A stretch of 64,000 bases of DNA, taken from the NCBI RefSeq assembly GCF_010550695.1, contig NZ_JAAGOB010000004.1, positions 310,001-374,000 on the forward strand, read 5' to 3'. Position 1 is the stretch's first letter. Every line of letters begins with the position of its first letter. A program made the position numbers and the translations under genes. Below are positions 8,369 to 16,269 of the stretch, in pieces. The notes under the pieces were generated by a model. The model saw nothing but the letters and a program-made list of their open reading frames with translations, had not been told where the DNA came from and did no database searches. This DNA is from Phytoactinopolyspora alkaliphila. Its GTDB lineage: Bacteria; Actinomycetota; Actinomycetes; Jiangellales; Jiangellaceae.

Positions 8369-8983
8369 ATGGACTCGTCGCCTTCGGATCCCCAGAGTGG
8401 TGCCCCCACCAAGTCCTCCCGGCTGACTGCCGAAGACTGGGCACGGGCAGCCCTGGCTGCGATCAGTGACCGCGGAGTCGCGGCTGTGTCGGTGGAGCCG
8501 CTCGCCGCCGGACTCGGTGCCACGAAGGGCAGCTTCTACTGGCACTTCAGCAACCGGCAGGCATTGATCGACGCGGCGTTGCAGCTCTGGGAGAAGGAAC
8601 ACACCGAAGCTGTCATCACCACGATCGAAGCGGAGGACGGCCCGGAACAGCGGCTCCGTAGGCTGGGTGAGCTGGTGGTCGGGTACAGCCGCGGGGACCG
8701 GATCGAGGTGGCGCTGCTCGCCCATGCCGACGATCCCGCCGTGGGGCCGGTTCTTCGACGCGTGACGAGCCGGCGGATCGACTACGTGGCGGAGCTGTAC
8801 CAAAAGCTGGGTCTCGACGAGGCGGAGGCGAGGCAGCGGGCCGTCCTCGCGGTCAGCGTCTATCTCGGACACGTGCAGCTCGCGCATACCGCGCCGGACA
8901 CGCTGCCGCAGGAGTCCGCGGCGTGGAAGCGGCACGTCGACCACATCGTCAGCGCGCTCATCGTGGGCGCGGCCGCCTCGTAG
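8369..8983 (+). CDS. TetR/AcrR family transcriptional regulator
   Basis: Residues 15-65 form the TetR helix-turn-helix (WARAALAAISDRGVAAVSVE followed by GATKGSFYWHFSNRQALIDA). The remaining 140 residues are an alpha-helical ligand-binding and dimerisation domain. A longer open frame starts at 8285 but would run through both palindromic operators. The ATG at 8369, or 8363 two codons upstream, fits the family length of about 200 residues. No Shine-Dalgarno precedes these ATGs, suggesting a leaderless mRNA starting inside the second palindrome. The likely role is repression of itself and the divergent gene. Confidence 0.88.
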   Translation: MDSSPSDPQSGAPTKSSRLTAEDWARAALAAISDRGVAAVSVEPLAAGLGATKGSFYWHFSNRQALIDAALQLWEKEHTEAVITTIEAEDGPEQRLRRLGELVVGYSRGDRIEVALLAHADDPAVGPVLRRVTSRRIDYVAELYQKLGLDEAEARQRAVLAVSVYLGHVQLAHTAPDTLPQESAAWKRHVDHIVSALIVGAAAS

Positions 8984-9103
8984 GAACGATGGAAGAATCC
9001 GTACGCAGCGATGGAAAGCTTGTGTGTGCCCTGGCGCGTGCGATCTTCCACTGCTGACCACAAGGTCGTCCACCGAGAGGCGGTGGGTAGTTTGTGCAGG
9101 TGG

Positions 9104-9177
9104 AGCCCGAAGTCGGATTCGAACCGACGACCTACCGCTTACAAGGCGGTTGCTCTGACCAGCTGAGCTATTCGGGC
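9104..9177 (-). tRNA. tRNA-Thr (anticodon TGT)
   Basis: The reverse complement folds as a canonical tRNA. It has a 7-bp acceptor stem GCCCGAA/TTCGGGC, a D-arm GCTC...GAGC, an anticodon stem ACCGC/GCGGT with loop CTTGTAA, a five-base variable loop, and a T-arm with GGTTCGAATCC. The anticodon TGT reads ACA threonine codons. CCA is not encoded. It stands alone between the TetR gene and the secDF operon. Confidence 0.95.
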
Positions 9178-9248
9178 GGGCGCAAGAAGAAAGTTACCCG
9201 AGGGAGCCGGGGGATCTCCAATCCGTTCCCCGCTTGCGGTGGTGCACC

Positions 9249-9296
9249 GGTCTACCGACATTGTCAGGGTCATGACCCTGACAATGTCGGTAGACC
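9249..9296. repeat. 48-bp perfect palindrome 3' of secDF
   Basis: The 24-bp arm starting GGTCTACCGACATTGTCA is followed immediately by its exact reverse complement; symmetry is perfect about 9272/9273 with no loop. It lies 20 bp past the secDF stop and 70 bp from the tRNA. It lacks a T-tract, so it may act as a bidirectional transcription end or a REP-like element. Confidence 0.9.
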
Positions 9297-9316
9297 CGGC
9301 ACTTCGCCACCCGGCC

Positions 9317-11851
9317 TTAGACCACCGCGCCGTAGTTGGGGTCCTCGCGGTTGCCCGCTCCGGTCTTCACCTTCTCTTCGGGCTCCGGCGCCGGGTACTT
9401 GCGCTCGAGCTCCACGGCCAGCGGCGTGGCGGTGAAGTTCGACGAGTAGGTCCCGATCAGGATGCCGATGATCAGTGCGAACGCGAAGTCCGACAGTGAG
9501 TCCCCGCCCAGGAAGTAGAGCGCGAACAGCGGGAACAGCGTGCTCATGCCGGTGTTGACGGAGCGGGGCAGCGTGTTGAGCACGGCCGTGTTCGCCACCT
9601 GGCGGAAGTCCTCGCCGGCCCGGCGGGTCCACGTCTCCCGGATCCGGTCGAAGACCACCACCGAGTCGTTGACCGTGTAACCGATGATCGTGAGGATGGC
9701 GGCCAGGAAGATGCCGTCGATGGGCTTGCCCAGCCAGGCGAAGATGCCGACGGTGACGATCACGTTCTGGAACAGCGCCACGACGGCGCCGCCGCTGAGC
9801 GTCCATCGGAACCGGATCGCCAGATACGTGAGCTGTGCGGCGAGCGCCACCGCCAGGGCGATCAGTGCGTTGCGCTGCAGCTCGTCGCCGAGACTCGGCC
9901 CGATCAGCTCGTCGCGGACCATTTGCCCGCCGCCGCCCAGTTCGCTGATGGCGTCGATGATCTCCCGGGCCTCCGTGTCGGACATCTCCACGGTGCGTAC
10001 CGAGATCGCGTCCTCCCCGGCCGCCCCGGACTCGTTCACGATGGCGGTCGGGAAGCCGAGGTCGGCCACTGCCTCGCGGGCGTCGTCGATGTCGACCATC
10101 TCGGTGGGGGCCACCTCGACCAGCCGGCCGCCGGTGAACTCGATGCCGAAGTTCAGGCCCCGGATCGCGATTCCGGCACCGGCCAGGATGATGGCGATCA
10201 GTGATCCCGCGAGCAGGCGACGCGAGTGACGCATCAGGTCGGGGCTGCGTTCACGCAGCCAGAGCCGGACCCGGCCGTGCTTGGCCAGGCCGCTCGCGGC
10301 CGGGTGGGTCCGGACGAATCGCCGGTCGATCACCCACTCGGTGAGCGCCCGGCTGAGGACGAGCGCGGACAGCAGCGACGCGAGGACACCGATGGTCAGC
10401 GTCACACCGAAGCCACGCACCGGTCCGGAGGCCAGGAAGAACAGCAGGATAGCCGCGAGCAGCGTGGTGACGTTCGAGTCCGCGATGGCCGAGATCGCCT
10501 TCTTGAACCCACTGGGAACCGCGTTGCGCATGCTCTTCATCGCGCCGTCGACGTAGTCCTCCCGTGCCCGTTCGAAGATCAGCACGTTGGCGTCGACGGC
10601 CATACCGATGGCCAGGACGAAGCCGGCCAGGCCTGGGAGCGTCAGGGTGGCGCCGAGCGCACTGAGCACCGCGTAGGCGATGACGCCGTAGCCGATCAGG
10701 GCGCCCACGGCCATCAGGCCTACGAGCCGGTACGCGACGACGATGAATATCGTGGTCAGGGCAAGGCCGATGGCGGCAGCCCAGGCGCTGGCCTGGATAG
10801 CGGACTCGCCGAGTGTCGGGCCGACGACGCGCTGTTCGATGACCTCGACCGGCAGCGGAAGGGCTCCGCCCTCGATCAGTGCGGACAGTTCCTCCGACGA
10901 CTCCTGGGTGAAGTTGCCGGTGATCCGGGTGTTGCCGCCGCGCTGACCGATGTCACAGGTGGCGTCCTGCACTGTGGGCGAGGTGATGACCTCGTCGTCG
11001 AGGATGATGGCCACCCGGCGCTGCGGGTCGCCCTGCTGGAAGCAGGCCGCCTGCCCGGTGAGGGAAGCCCAGTCAGTGGCGCCCTGCCCGGAGAAGTCGA
11101 TGGTGACGAACCAGCCGCCGGCCGTCTGGATGTCGAACTGGGCGCTCGCGGCCGAGACTTCCTCACCGGTCATAGTGGCGGGACCGACGACGATCGGCTG
11201 ACCGCGCTCGTCGGTGATGACCGACTCTTCCGCCGTCGGATCGAACTCCTCGTCGGTGGCGCCGTCTTCCGCCGTGTCTTCTTCAGCGGGCGCATCCTCG
11301 GTGGCCTCGTCCTCGGTGGCCTCGTCCTCGGTGGCCTCTTCGTCCGTGCCCTCGTCGTCGGTGGTGGCTTCCTCCTCACCCTCGACCGGTCCGTATCCGA
11401 GCACGGGGTGGAAGGTGAGCTGTGCTGTCCGGCCCAGAGCCTCGGAGGCTTCGGTGGGGTCCTCCAGACCGGGAAGCTCGACGATGATCCGGTTCTCACC
11501 GGAGCGCGACAGCGACGGCTCGGATACGCCGAGTGCGTCGACCCGCCGGCGCAGTACCTCGACGGCTCGGTCGGTGTTCTCCGAGTTCGCCTCGACAGTG
11601 GGTCCGTCCTGCGCCTCAAGGGTGATCTGAGCCCCGCCCTCGAGATCGAGCCCGAGGTTCGGGCTCGCCGTCATGGTGACCCACGCGGACGCACCGAGCA
11701 GGAGAAAGGCAAGGGCGACGCGGAACACCCGCGCCGGCTGGGTGACCGCGCGATTGCCCCTCTTCGCCGCGCGCTGGCGGAAGAGGGCATACGTCGCCGC
11801 ACATATGCCGACGACGGCTAGGACAAGGTAAAAGGCGTTGGTACGGTCCAC
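9317..11851 (-). CDS. secDF: fused protein translocase subunit SecDF
   Basis: SecD and SecF use the proton gradient to pull preproteins through SecYEG. Here both are in one 844-residue chain. The SecD half shows GLDLEGGAQITLEAQ, LRRRVDALGVSEPSL and a transmembrane block with GMAVDANVLIFERAREDY. The SecF half starts near 9.6-10.2 kb with GLNFGIEFTGGRLVEV and holds GYTVNDSVVVFDRIRETW. GTG 11851 is chosen because a GGAG lies seven bases upstream; the open frame extends further but is unrelated. Odd features are an extra N-terminal membrane segment with a basic flank before SecD helix 1, and a Glu/Asp/Thr-rich insert with ATEDE repeats (about residues 152-205) in the first periplasmic domain. The small exported protein gene upstream is probably co-transcribed. 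Confidence 0.93.
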   Translation of the reverse strand: MDRTNAFYLVLAVVGICAATYALFRQRAAKRGNRAVTQPARVFRVALAFLLLGASAWVTMTASPNLGLDLEGGAQITLEAQDGPTVEANSENTDRAVEVLRRRVDALGVSEPSLSRSGENRIIVELPGLEDPTEASEALGRTAQLTFHPVLGYGPVEGEEEATTDDEGTDEEATEDEATEDEATEDAPAEEDTAEDGATDEEFDPTAEESVITDERGQPIVVGPATMTGEEVSAASAQFDIQTAGGWFVTIDFSGQGATDWASLTGQAACFQQGDPQRRVAIILDDEVITSPTVQDATCDIGQRGGNTRITGNFTQESSEELSALIEGGALPLPVEVIEQRVVGPTLGESAIQASAWAAAIGLALTTIFIVVAYRLVGLMAVGALIGYGVIAYAVLSALGATLTLPGLAGFVLAIGMAVDANVLIFERAREDYVDGAMKSMRNAVPSGFKKAISAIADSNVTTLLAAILLFFLASGPVRGFGVTLTIGVLASLLSALVLSRALTEWVIDRRFVRTHPAASGLAKHGRVRLWLRERSPDLMRHSRRLLAGSLIAIILAGAGIAIRGLNFGIEFTGGRLVEVAPTEMVDIDDAREAVADLGFPTAIVNESGAAGEDAISVRTVEMSDTEAREIIDAISELGGGGQMVRDELIGPSLGDELQRNALIALAVALAAQLTYLAIRFRWTLSGGAVVALFQNVIVTVGIFAWLGKPIDGIFLAAILTIIGYTVNDSVVVFDRIRETWTRRAGEDFRQVANTAVLNTLPRSVNTGMSTLFPLFALYFLGGDSLSDFAFALIIGILIGTYSSNFTATPLAVELERKYPAPEPEEKVKTGAGNREDPNYGAVV

Positions 11852-11939
11852 AGGAGATCTCCGGAAGGCATCGCCCAGGCAGGCGGTTCGCATGACGCGA
11901 GCCGGCGCTGGAACGGGCGGTGGGCGAACGAGGGGACGT

Positions 11940-12329
11940 CTACTGCTGGTTCCCCGGTGGTGCGCGGTCGGGATGCGCGGAGTTCTGGGACCCGCGCGGC
12001 TCCAGGTGACCGTCTCTTTCGAGCCACATGGGCAGCCGGTAGAGGTCGAGCGGATCGACCGTGGTCTCACCTGCCGGCGGCGGCAGCAGGCCGGCTTCCG
12101 GCGCGGGTGTGGTCGGGGCCGCGATGGCCTCGGGCAGCTCCTGGGCGGCGGCGAGGGTCACCACGCCGACAGACGACGGCTTCGTCTCGACAGAGAGCTC
12201 GCGGGACTGAGCCGTACTCGCCAGCGCGGGGAGTCCGGCTGACACCACCATGAACAGACCGGAGAGGACGACGGCGGGGAGCCGCCGGGCGATGCCATGC
12301 CAACGGCTTCTGGCATGCCGTTGATGCAC
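11940..12329 (-). CDS. small proline-rich exported protein of unknown function
   Basis: 129 residues with no recognised domain. An N-terminal basic region (HQRHARSRWHGIARR) precedes a hydrophobic stretch ending SAGLPALAS, a plausible Sec signal peptide. The mature part is rich in Pro, Ala and Glu, with no cysteine. The GTG at 12329 is chosen because GGGAGGTGGGG lies just upstream; an ATG in the same frame at 12350 would place that ribosome-binding site inside the gene. It precedes secDF by 88 bp on the same strand, so a shared transcript is likely. A role with SecDF is only inference. Confidence 0.55.
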   Translation of the reverse strand: MHQRHARSRWHGIARRLPAVVLSGLFMVVSAGLPALASTAQSRELSVETKPSSVGVVTLAAAQELPEAIAAPTTPAPEAGLLPPPAGETTVDPLDLYRLPMWLERDGHLEPRGSQNSAHPDRAPPGNQQ

Positions 12330-12422
12330 GTCCCCACCTCCCTCAGCCATCCTGGGCGCCACTCACCCTACACCTGCCGCCCAGGTCGATGACGTGTGCA
12401 CATAGGGCGGGCGAAACACGAC

Positions 12423-12471
12423 GGTGGTGCCGGAGCGCGTCCCGCGTCGGCGGGACGGCCCCGGCACCACC
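12423..12471 (-). terminator. hairpin terminator after the GH10-like gene
   Basis: The arms GGTGGTGCCGG (12423-12433) and CCGGCACCACC (12461-12471) are perfectly complementary. They enclose a second stem, GTCCCGC/GCGGGAC. It lies 53 bp past the hydrolase stop. There is no T-run, as is common in actinobacteria. Confidence 0.65.
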
Positions 12472-12523
12472 GGTGCCGATCTTGTTGACAGAGTTGTCGG
12501 GCTTGCCAGATCTGTCCTCGGAC

Positions 12524-14113
12524 TTACCGGATCTGAATCAGCGGTGACAGATCCGCCGAGGTGATGTCGCCGGCAGTGACGCGGACCGAGGCCACCGGCT
12601 TGCCGACCACGCCGTTGGGCAGGTCGGCCTGAACCAGGTACCGGCCGGGCGGCACGTGGGCGAAGCCGAACCACCCCGAACCGTCACTGGAGCGAGTAAG
12701 GGTCTCGCCGCCGCCAGTCAGCGGCCGGAGAGTCACCTCGACATGATCGAGCGCGTCACCGCTCCGGGTGACGAGCTGGCCCGTGACGTGGCCCTCGGTG
12801 GGTGTGTCCTTCCAGTCCATCGCGGGCACGGCTGCCGAATCCTCGAAGGGGGCGCCGTCGGCGGTGAATGTCTCCGCCAGGGCGTCGCGCTCGGCATTCT
12901 TGACCGCCGGGTCGGAGCTCGCGGTGGCAGTCTGGCTGACATTGGCGTAGGAGTAGCCGCTCCATCCCACGACGGTGTTGCCGGCGTCGGTAGGTATGAG
13001 CAGGTCGTTCAGCTGCTCCAGGCTGTGTTCGACGTCATTGAGGTAGAGGGCCGGGCCGGAGACGGACTGCCGGTCGCCCTGCCAGTCCGCCAGAACCTCG
13101 TTCCACTCGTCATACATCCGGGCCTGGTCGGGATTCCATTCCCGCTTGTAGTTCATGGCCACGACGGTGTCCATGATCCCTTCGTCCTGCCAGCCCCTCC
13201 AGTCCTGAAGGACCTCCGCGTACGTGCGGGTCTTCTCCCAGCCACCGACGCTTTGCGGACCGAAACCGTAGGTGATGGCATCCATGGAGAGCCTCACGGC
13301 CGGGTCGACTTCCCACATGCCGAGGTAGATCTTGCGGACCAGGTTGGTGACCTGCGCACGACGCCAGTCGTTCCATTCCGGGTCCGATGCCGCCGGCACC
13401 TCGGTGCGGCCGGTGGCCTCCTGGAAGCGCGCCACGGCGACGTCGTTGTAACCCCAGTCGCTGTGCGTCGTAGTGGAGCTGCCGTCCGGGTACCGCACGT
13501 AGTCGAGGTTGATGCCGTCGACGTCGTACTCCGTCACGATGCTCTGGATAGCATCGACGATGTATTCGACGGCGTCCGGGTGACCGGGATCGATGTAGGC
13601 GTTGGCGCCCACGAATTCCGTGCCGTCGGCCTTCTTGTTCAGCCAGCGGTCCGTACCGGTGGCGGCGGGCCCGTGCTGATTGAACACGTGGTCCGCCGAG
13701 CTGGGCGGGTTGACGTTGTTCCACATCGTGTTGACGTTGACCCACGCATGCACCTCGAGGCCGGCTTCGTGCGCCTTCTCGATGATCTTGTCCAGGGGGT
13801 CGTAGGGTGCGGGAGCGATAGCGGCGTCGGTGCGGGGGTACAGGGCGCGGTTGCAGAAGCAGTCGTAGCGGCGCGCCGTCTGGACGATGAGCGCGTTGGC
13901 GTTGATGGCCAGCGCATCGTCCACGAGCTTCTCGACCTGGGCCGGGTTGTAGATCCCTGGGTTGAAGGCGTCAACCCAGTAGCTGCGCCACTGTTCAGGC
14001 AGCTCGTCGTCGGCGGCCGCGGCCGAGGGCAGCGCGAGCGAGGCGGTGAGCGCCCCGGTGAGTGCCAAGCCGAGAGCGGCGCGGAATCCGCGGGTGCGGG
14101 GTGATCGTGCCAT
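12524..14113 (-). CDS. secreted family 10-like glycosyl hydrolase (GHL10)
   Basis: 529 residues. A signal peptide (RGFRAALGLALTGALTASLA, cleavage near SAAAA) precedes a GHL10/DUF187 TIM-barrel: WRSYWVDAFNPGIYNPAQVE, EVHAWVNVNTMW, then DGINLDYVRYPDG, the region carrying likely active-site acids. The last 100 residues form a carboxypeptidase-regulatory-like beta domain (VTGQLVTRSGDALDHVEVTL). Such enzymes are presumed to cut cell-wall or exopolysaccharide glycans outside the cell; the substrate is not known. The ATG follows GAGGGAGGA. A DasR-like operator lies 15 bp upstream and a UTRA-GntR gene is divergent, suggesting sugar-responsive repression. Confidence 0.88.
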   Translation of the reverse strand: MARSPRTRGFRAALGLALTGALTASLALPSAAAADDELPEQWRSYWVDAFNPGIYNPAQVEKLVDDALAINANALIVQTARRYDCFCNRALYPRTDAAIAPAPYDPLDKIIEKAHEAGLEVHAWVNVNTMWNNVNPPSSADHVFNQHGPAATGTDRWLNKKADGTEFVGANAYIDPGHPDAVEYIVDAIQSIVTEYDVDGINLDYVRYPDGSSTTTHSDWGYNDVAVARFQEATGRTEVPAASDPEWNDWRRAQVTNLVRKIYLGMWEVDPAVRLSMDAITYGFGPQSVGGWEKTRTYAEVLQDWRGWQDEGIMDTVVAMNYKREWNPDQARMYDEWNEVLADWQGDRQSVSGPALYLNDVEHSLEQLNDLLIPTDAGNTVVGWSGYSYANVSQTATASSDPAVKNAERDALAETFTADGAPFEDSAAVPAMDWKDTPTEGHVTGQLVTRSGDALDHVEVTLRPLTGGGETLTRSSDGSGWFGFAHVPPGRYLVQADLPNGVVGKPVASVRVTAGDITSADLSPLIQIR

Positions 14114-14127
14114 GAAGGTCCTCCCTC

Positions 14128-14143
14128 ACTGGACTAGACCAAT
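14128..14143. promoter_or_regulatory. DasR-like (dre-type) operator
   Basis: ACTGGACTAGACCAAT is close to the dre consensus of HutC/DasR-type GntR regulators, A(C/G)TGGTCTAGACCA(C/G)T, differing at about two positions. It lies between the hydrolase start and the divergent GntR gene, close to the hydrolase, so repression of the hydrolase is the natural reading. Confidence 0.7.
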
Positions 14144-14341
14144 AGGGTCCACAGTGTGGATGATTCTGGGGTGCGGCGTCTAGCCCCAAATGAAACGAGT
14201 TGGACAACATCTGGTGGCATATCCCGCCCGACCTGCGAGACTTGAACACTCACGTGGTCATGCCAGCGAGCCGCCGAAGACGCGCCCCAGCTGGTGTGGG
14301 TTCGTCGGGATGAAGAAGAAGCGGTGACTTCGGAGGGCAAC

Positions 14342-15070
14342 GTGGCGGCGAAATATCTCTCGATCCGGGACCAGATCCTCGACCTGGTCGCCGAGATGGA
14401 AGTGGGTGAGGCCCTGCCTCCGGAACGCACCCTTGCGCCTCAGTTCGGCGTGGCGCGGATGACGCTGCGCAGGGCTATCGAAGAAGTGGTCCGCGAAGGA
14501 CGCCTCAAGCGCAAGCACGGCGCGGGCACCTTCGTGGCCGGCCCGAAGATCGCCCAGGGGCTGGCTGTCACGTCCTTCTCGGAGGACATGCGCCAGCGTG
14601 GCTCGGTGCCGTCCAGCCGCACGCTCGACGCCGGGGAACTACTGGCCGGGCCGAGGCTGGCGAAGCGGCTGGAGATCTCGTCCGGGGAGCCTGTACTGCG
14701 GATCGTCCGGCTGCGGCTGGCCGACGACGCACCGATGGCCGTCGAGACGCTGCACGTGCCCGGGCGGGTCGCGCCGGGCCTGGACGGGCGCGCGCTCGAC
14801 GACGCGTCGTTCTACGAGCTCCTGCATGAGCGGCACGGAATCGTCCTGGCCGGCGGCGTCCAGACCATCGAGGCCACGGTCACCGACGAACCCGAGTCGG
14901 AGATCCTCGAAGTTGCCCTGAACTCACCCGCGTTCCTGTTCGAGCGGGTCTCGCGCGCGCGGGACGGCCAGGTGGTCGAGTTCGTGCGCTCGGTCTACCG
15001 GGGAGACCGGTATCAGTTCCGGGTCGAGTTGCGGCCGGCCCGCCACAGCACGGCAAGCGAAACCGGCTGA
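14342..15070 (+). CDS. GntR family regulator, HutC/UTRA type (DasR-like)
   Basis: The N-terminal winged helix includes KYLSIRDQILDLVAEM, LPPERTLAPQFGVARMTLRR and RKHGAGTFVAG. The UTRA ligand domain follows (MRQRGSVPSSRTLDAGELLA ... VYRGDRYQFRVEL). About 242 residues. I place the start at GTG 14342, preceded by GGAGGG at a five-base spacing, rather than the upstream ATG of the longer frame. UTRA domains bind small effectors such as phosphosugars in DasR/NagR. The dre-like site beside it supports a sugar-responsive repressor of the divergent secreted hydrolase. Confidence 0.9.
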   Translation: MAAKYLSIRDQILDLVAEMEVGEALPPERTLAPQFGVARMTLRRAIEEVVREGRLKRKHGAGTFVAGPKIAQGLAVTSFSEDMRQRGSVPSSRTLDAGELLAGPRLAKRLEISSGEPVLRIVRLRLADDAPMAVETLHVPGRVAPGLDGRALDDASFYELLHERHGIVLAGGVQTIEATVTDEPESEILEVALNSPAFLFERVSRARDGQVVEFVRSVYRGDRYQFRVELRPARHSTASETG

Positions 15071-15083
15071 ACTCCGGGGTCGC

Positions 15084-15686
15084 TCATCGGTGTCCGGCTG
15101 ATTCCTCCGACGGTTCGACGATCTTGCGGTGCCGGCCACCGGACCTGCGCTGCGGCGGCACCATCGGCACCTCGTGTGCGGGCGGCTGATCCACGGCGGA
15201 CGGGACGGCTCCGGTGTCGGCTGACGGGTCGTCGTCCGCGCTGGGCCACGGCGGCAACTCGTCCTCCTCCGGCGGTGGTGGTGGCGGCGGTGTCGGTGAC
15301 GCGGCCGGCGCGTCCTGTGCCTCGTGCGGTTCCATGGCCGGCGACGTCGTAGCGGCGGGCTGTGGAGCAGGGGTACGGCCCGGCTGCGTCGCCGCCCGGC
15401 GGGCCCGCCGGCCACGGGGAGCGCGCGAGGAGTCGATGGCGCTCTGTAATCGGTCTCCGAGGTCGTCGATCCACTGCACGCTGGTGGCGTCACCGTGCCC
15501 GTGCACTGCAAGAAGATCGTCGATGGAGTTCCACAAGCTGGTCGCGGGGTATTCCGAGCACCACCGCAGCGCCACGTGCCCGTCGAAGAACACCACGCCG
15601 TAGGCCACCACTCCTACGCCGGAGACTCCGGTGTAGTCGATGTGGCGAACGAGGGCGAACCTGCGAGGGTACAAGCGACCACCCAT
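15084..15686 (-). CDS. hypothetical protein with proline-rich tail
   Basis: 200 residues, unassigned. The first 90 residues look globular (RFALVRHIDYTGVSGVGVVA ... FFDGHVALRWCSEYPATSLW ... WIDDLGDRLQSAI). They resemble a small actinobacterial domain often seen alone and of unknown role. The rest is low-complexity Pro/Ala/Glu with a PPPPPPP run and a basic end. It ends 14 bp from the convergent GntR gene. No clear ribosome-binding site precedes ATG 15686. Confidence 0.6.
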   Translation of the reverse strand: MGGRLYPRRFALVRHIDYTGVSGVGVVAYGVVFFDGHVALRWCSEYPATSLWNSIDDLLAVHGHGDATSVQWIDDLGDRLQSAIDSSRAPRGRRARRAATQPGRTPAPQPAATTSPAMEPHEAQDAPAASPTPPPPPPPEEDELPPWPSADDDPSADTGAVPSAVDQPPAHEVPMVPPQRRSGGRHRKIVEPSEESAGHR

Positions 15687-15873
15687 CGGCGTGAGTTGTA
15701 GGAGCGTTGCCGGGACCAGCCGCCTTGCACCCCCGTACCAGTCGGCCGTGTGAAGTCCCGCTTACGCTTGCTCATCTTGCTCGATAGCCGCTCGGCATGT
15801 CACGGCGGGTGCAGCGGATGGGACAGTGAATCTCGAGATAATGGGGTATTCATACCATTCGAATCATTTATCG

Positions 15874-15893
15874 GATGTGAGCGGACTCACATC
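15874..15893. promoter_or_regulatory. inverted repeat in A+T-rich upstream region
   Basis: GATGTGAG and CTCACATC are separated by four bases. They sit in an unusually A+T-rich patch (about 15830-15875) in the 298-bp gap before the small gene at 15985. A plausible operator or promoter region; the regulator is unknown. Confidence 0.4.
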
Positions 15894-15984
15894 AGGGGCT
15901 CGAGTGTCAACTACCGCGGTCGTGGACCGGTGAAGCCGACGGGATACGGTAATGCGGCGAGTCATACAGGATGAGAGGTACGCC

Positions 15985-16248
15985 ATGATGCAGGGCACCG
16001 AGCCGGCAAACCCGAATACCGACCCGATGGTGAGTGACGCAGTGAAAGCCGTGCGCGACCGATTCGGAGCGGTTGGCCTGCGAGGATTGATCGCGCTCGC
16101 CACCTCGGAACTCGCCCGGGTGGAGAAGGCGGAGGCCCAGCTGGCCACCATCGAGAACGCCGGGCATGTTGCGGAGCCGGCGCAGCAGCCGATCGATGCG
16201 GCGGACACTCAGGCATGGCTGGCGTATACCGAGGCCGACCCCGAGTAA
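15985..16248 (+). CDS. small hypothetical protein
   Basis: 87 residues. The central part, [20 protein letters not shown] followed by [20 protein letters not shown], is predicted amphipathic helix; the tail is acidic. Soluble, no cysteines and no known domain that I recognise. The ATG at 15985 is supported by GAGAGG seven bases upstream; a second ATG follows directly. Convergent with otsA, 21 bp away. Confidence 0.6.
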   Translation: MMQGTEPANPNTDPMVSDAVKAVRDRFGAVGLRGLIALATSELARVEKAEAQLATIENAGHVAEPAQQPIDAADTQAWLAYTEADPE

Positions 16249-16269
16249 AGTCAGCCCGGGCCGTGGTTG

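Noticed and set aside
9094-9435. Plus-strand ORF beginning MQVEPEVGFEPTTYRLQGG
   Set aside because: It is the reverse complement of tRNA-Thr followed by the 48-bp palindrome and secDF antisense; the GFEPTTYRL-type peptide is a familiar false translation of tRNA genes.
10226-11821. 531-residue plus-strand ORF across secDF
   Set aside because: Shadow of secDF; Gly/Arg/Asp-rich and without homology.
12656-14104. 482-residue ORF opposite the GH10-like gene
   Set aside because: Mirror of the hydrolase; Val/Asp/Gly-rich shadow with no start signals.
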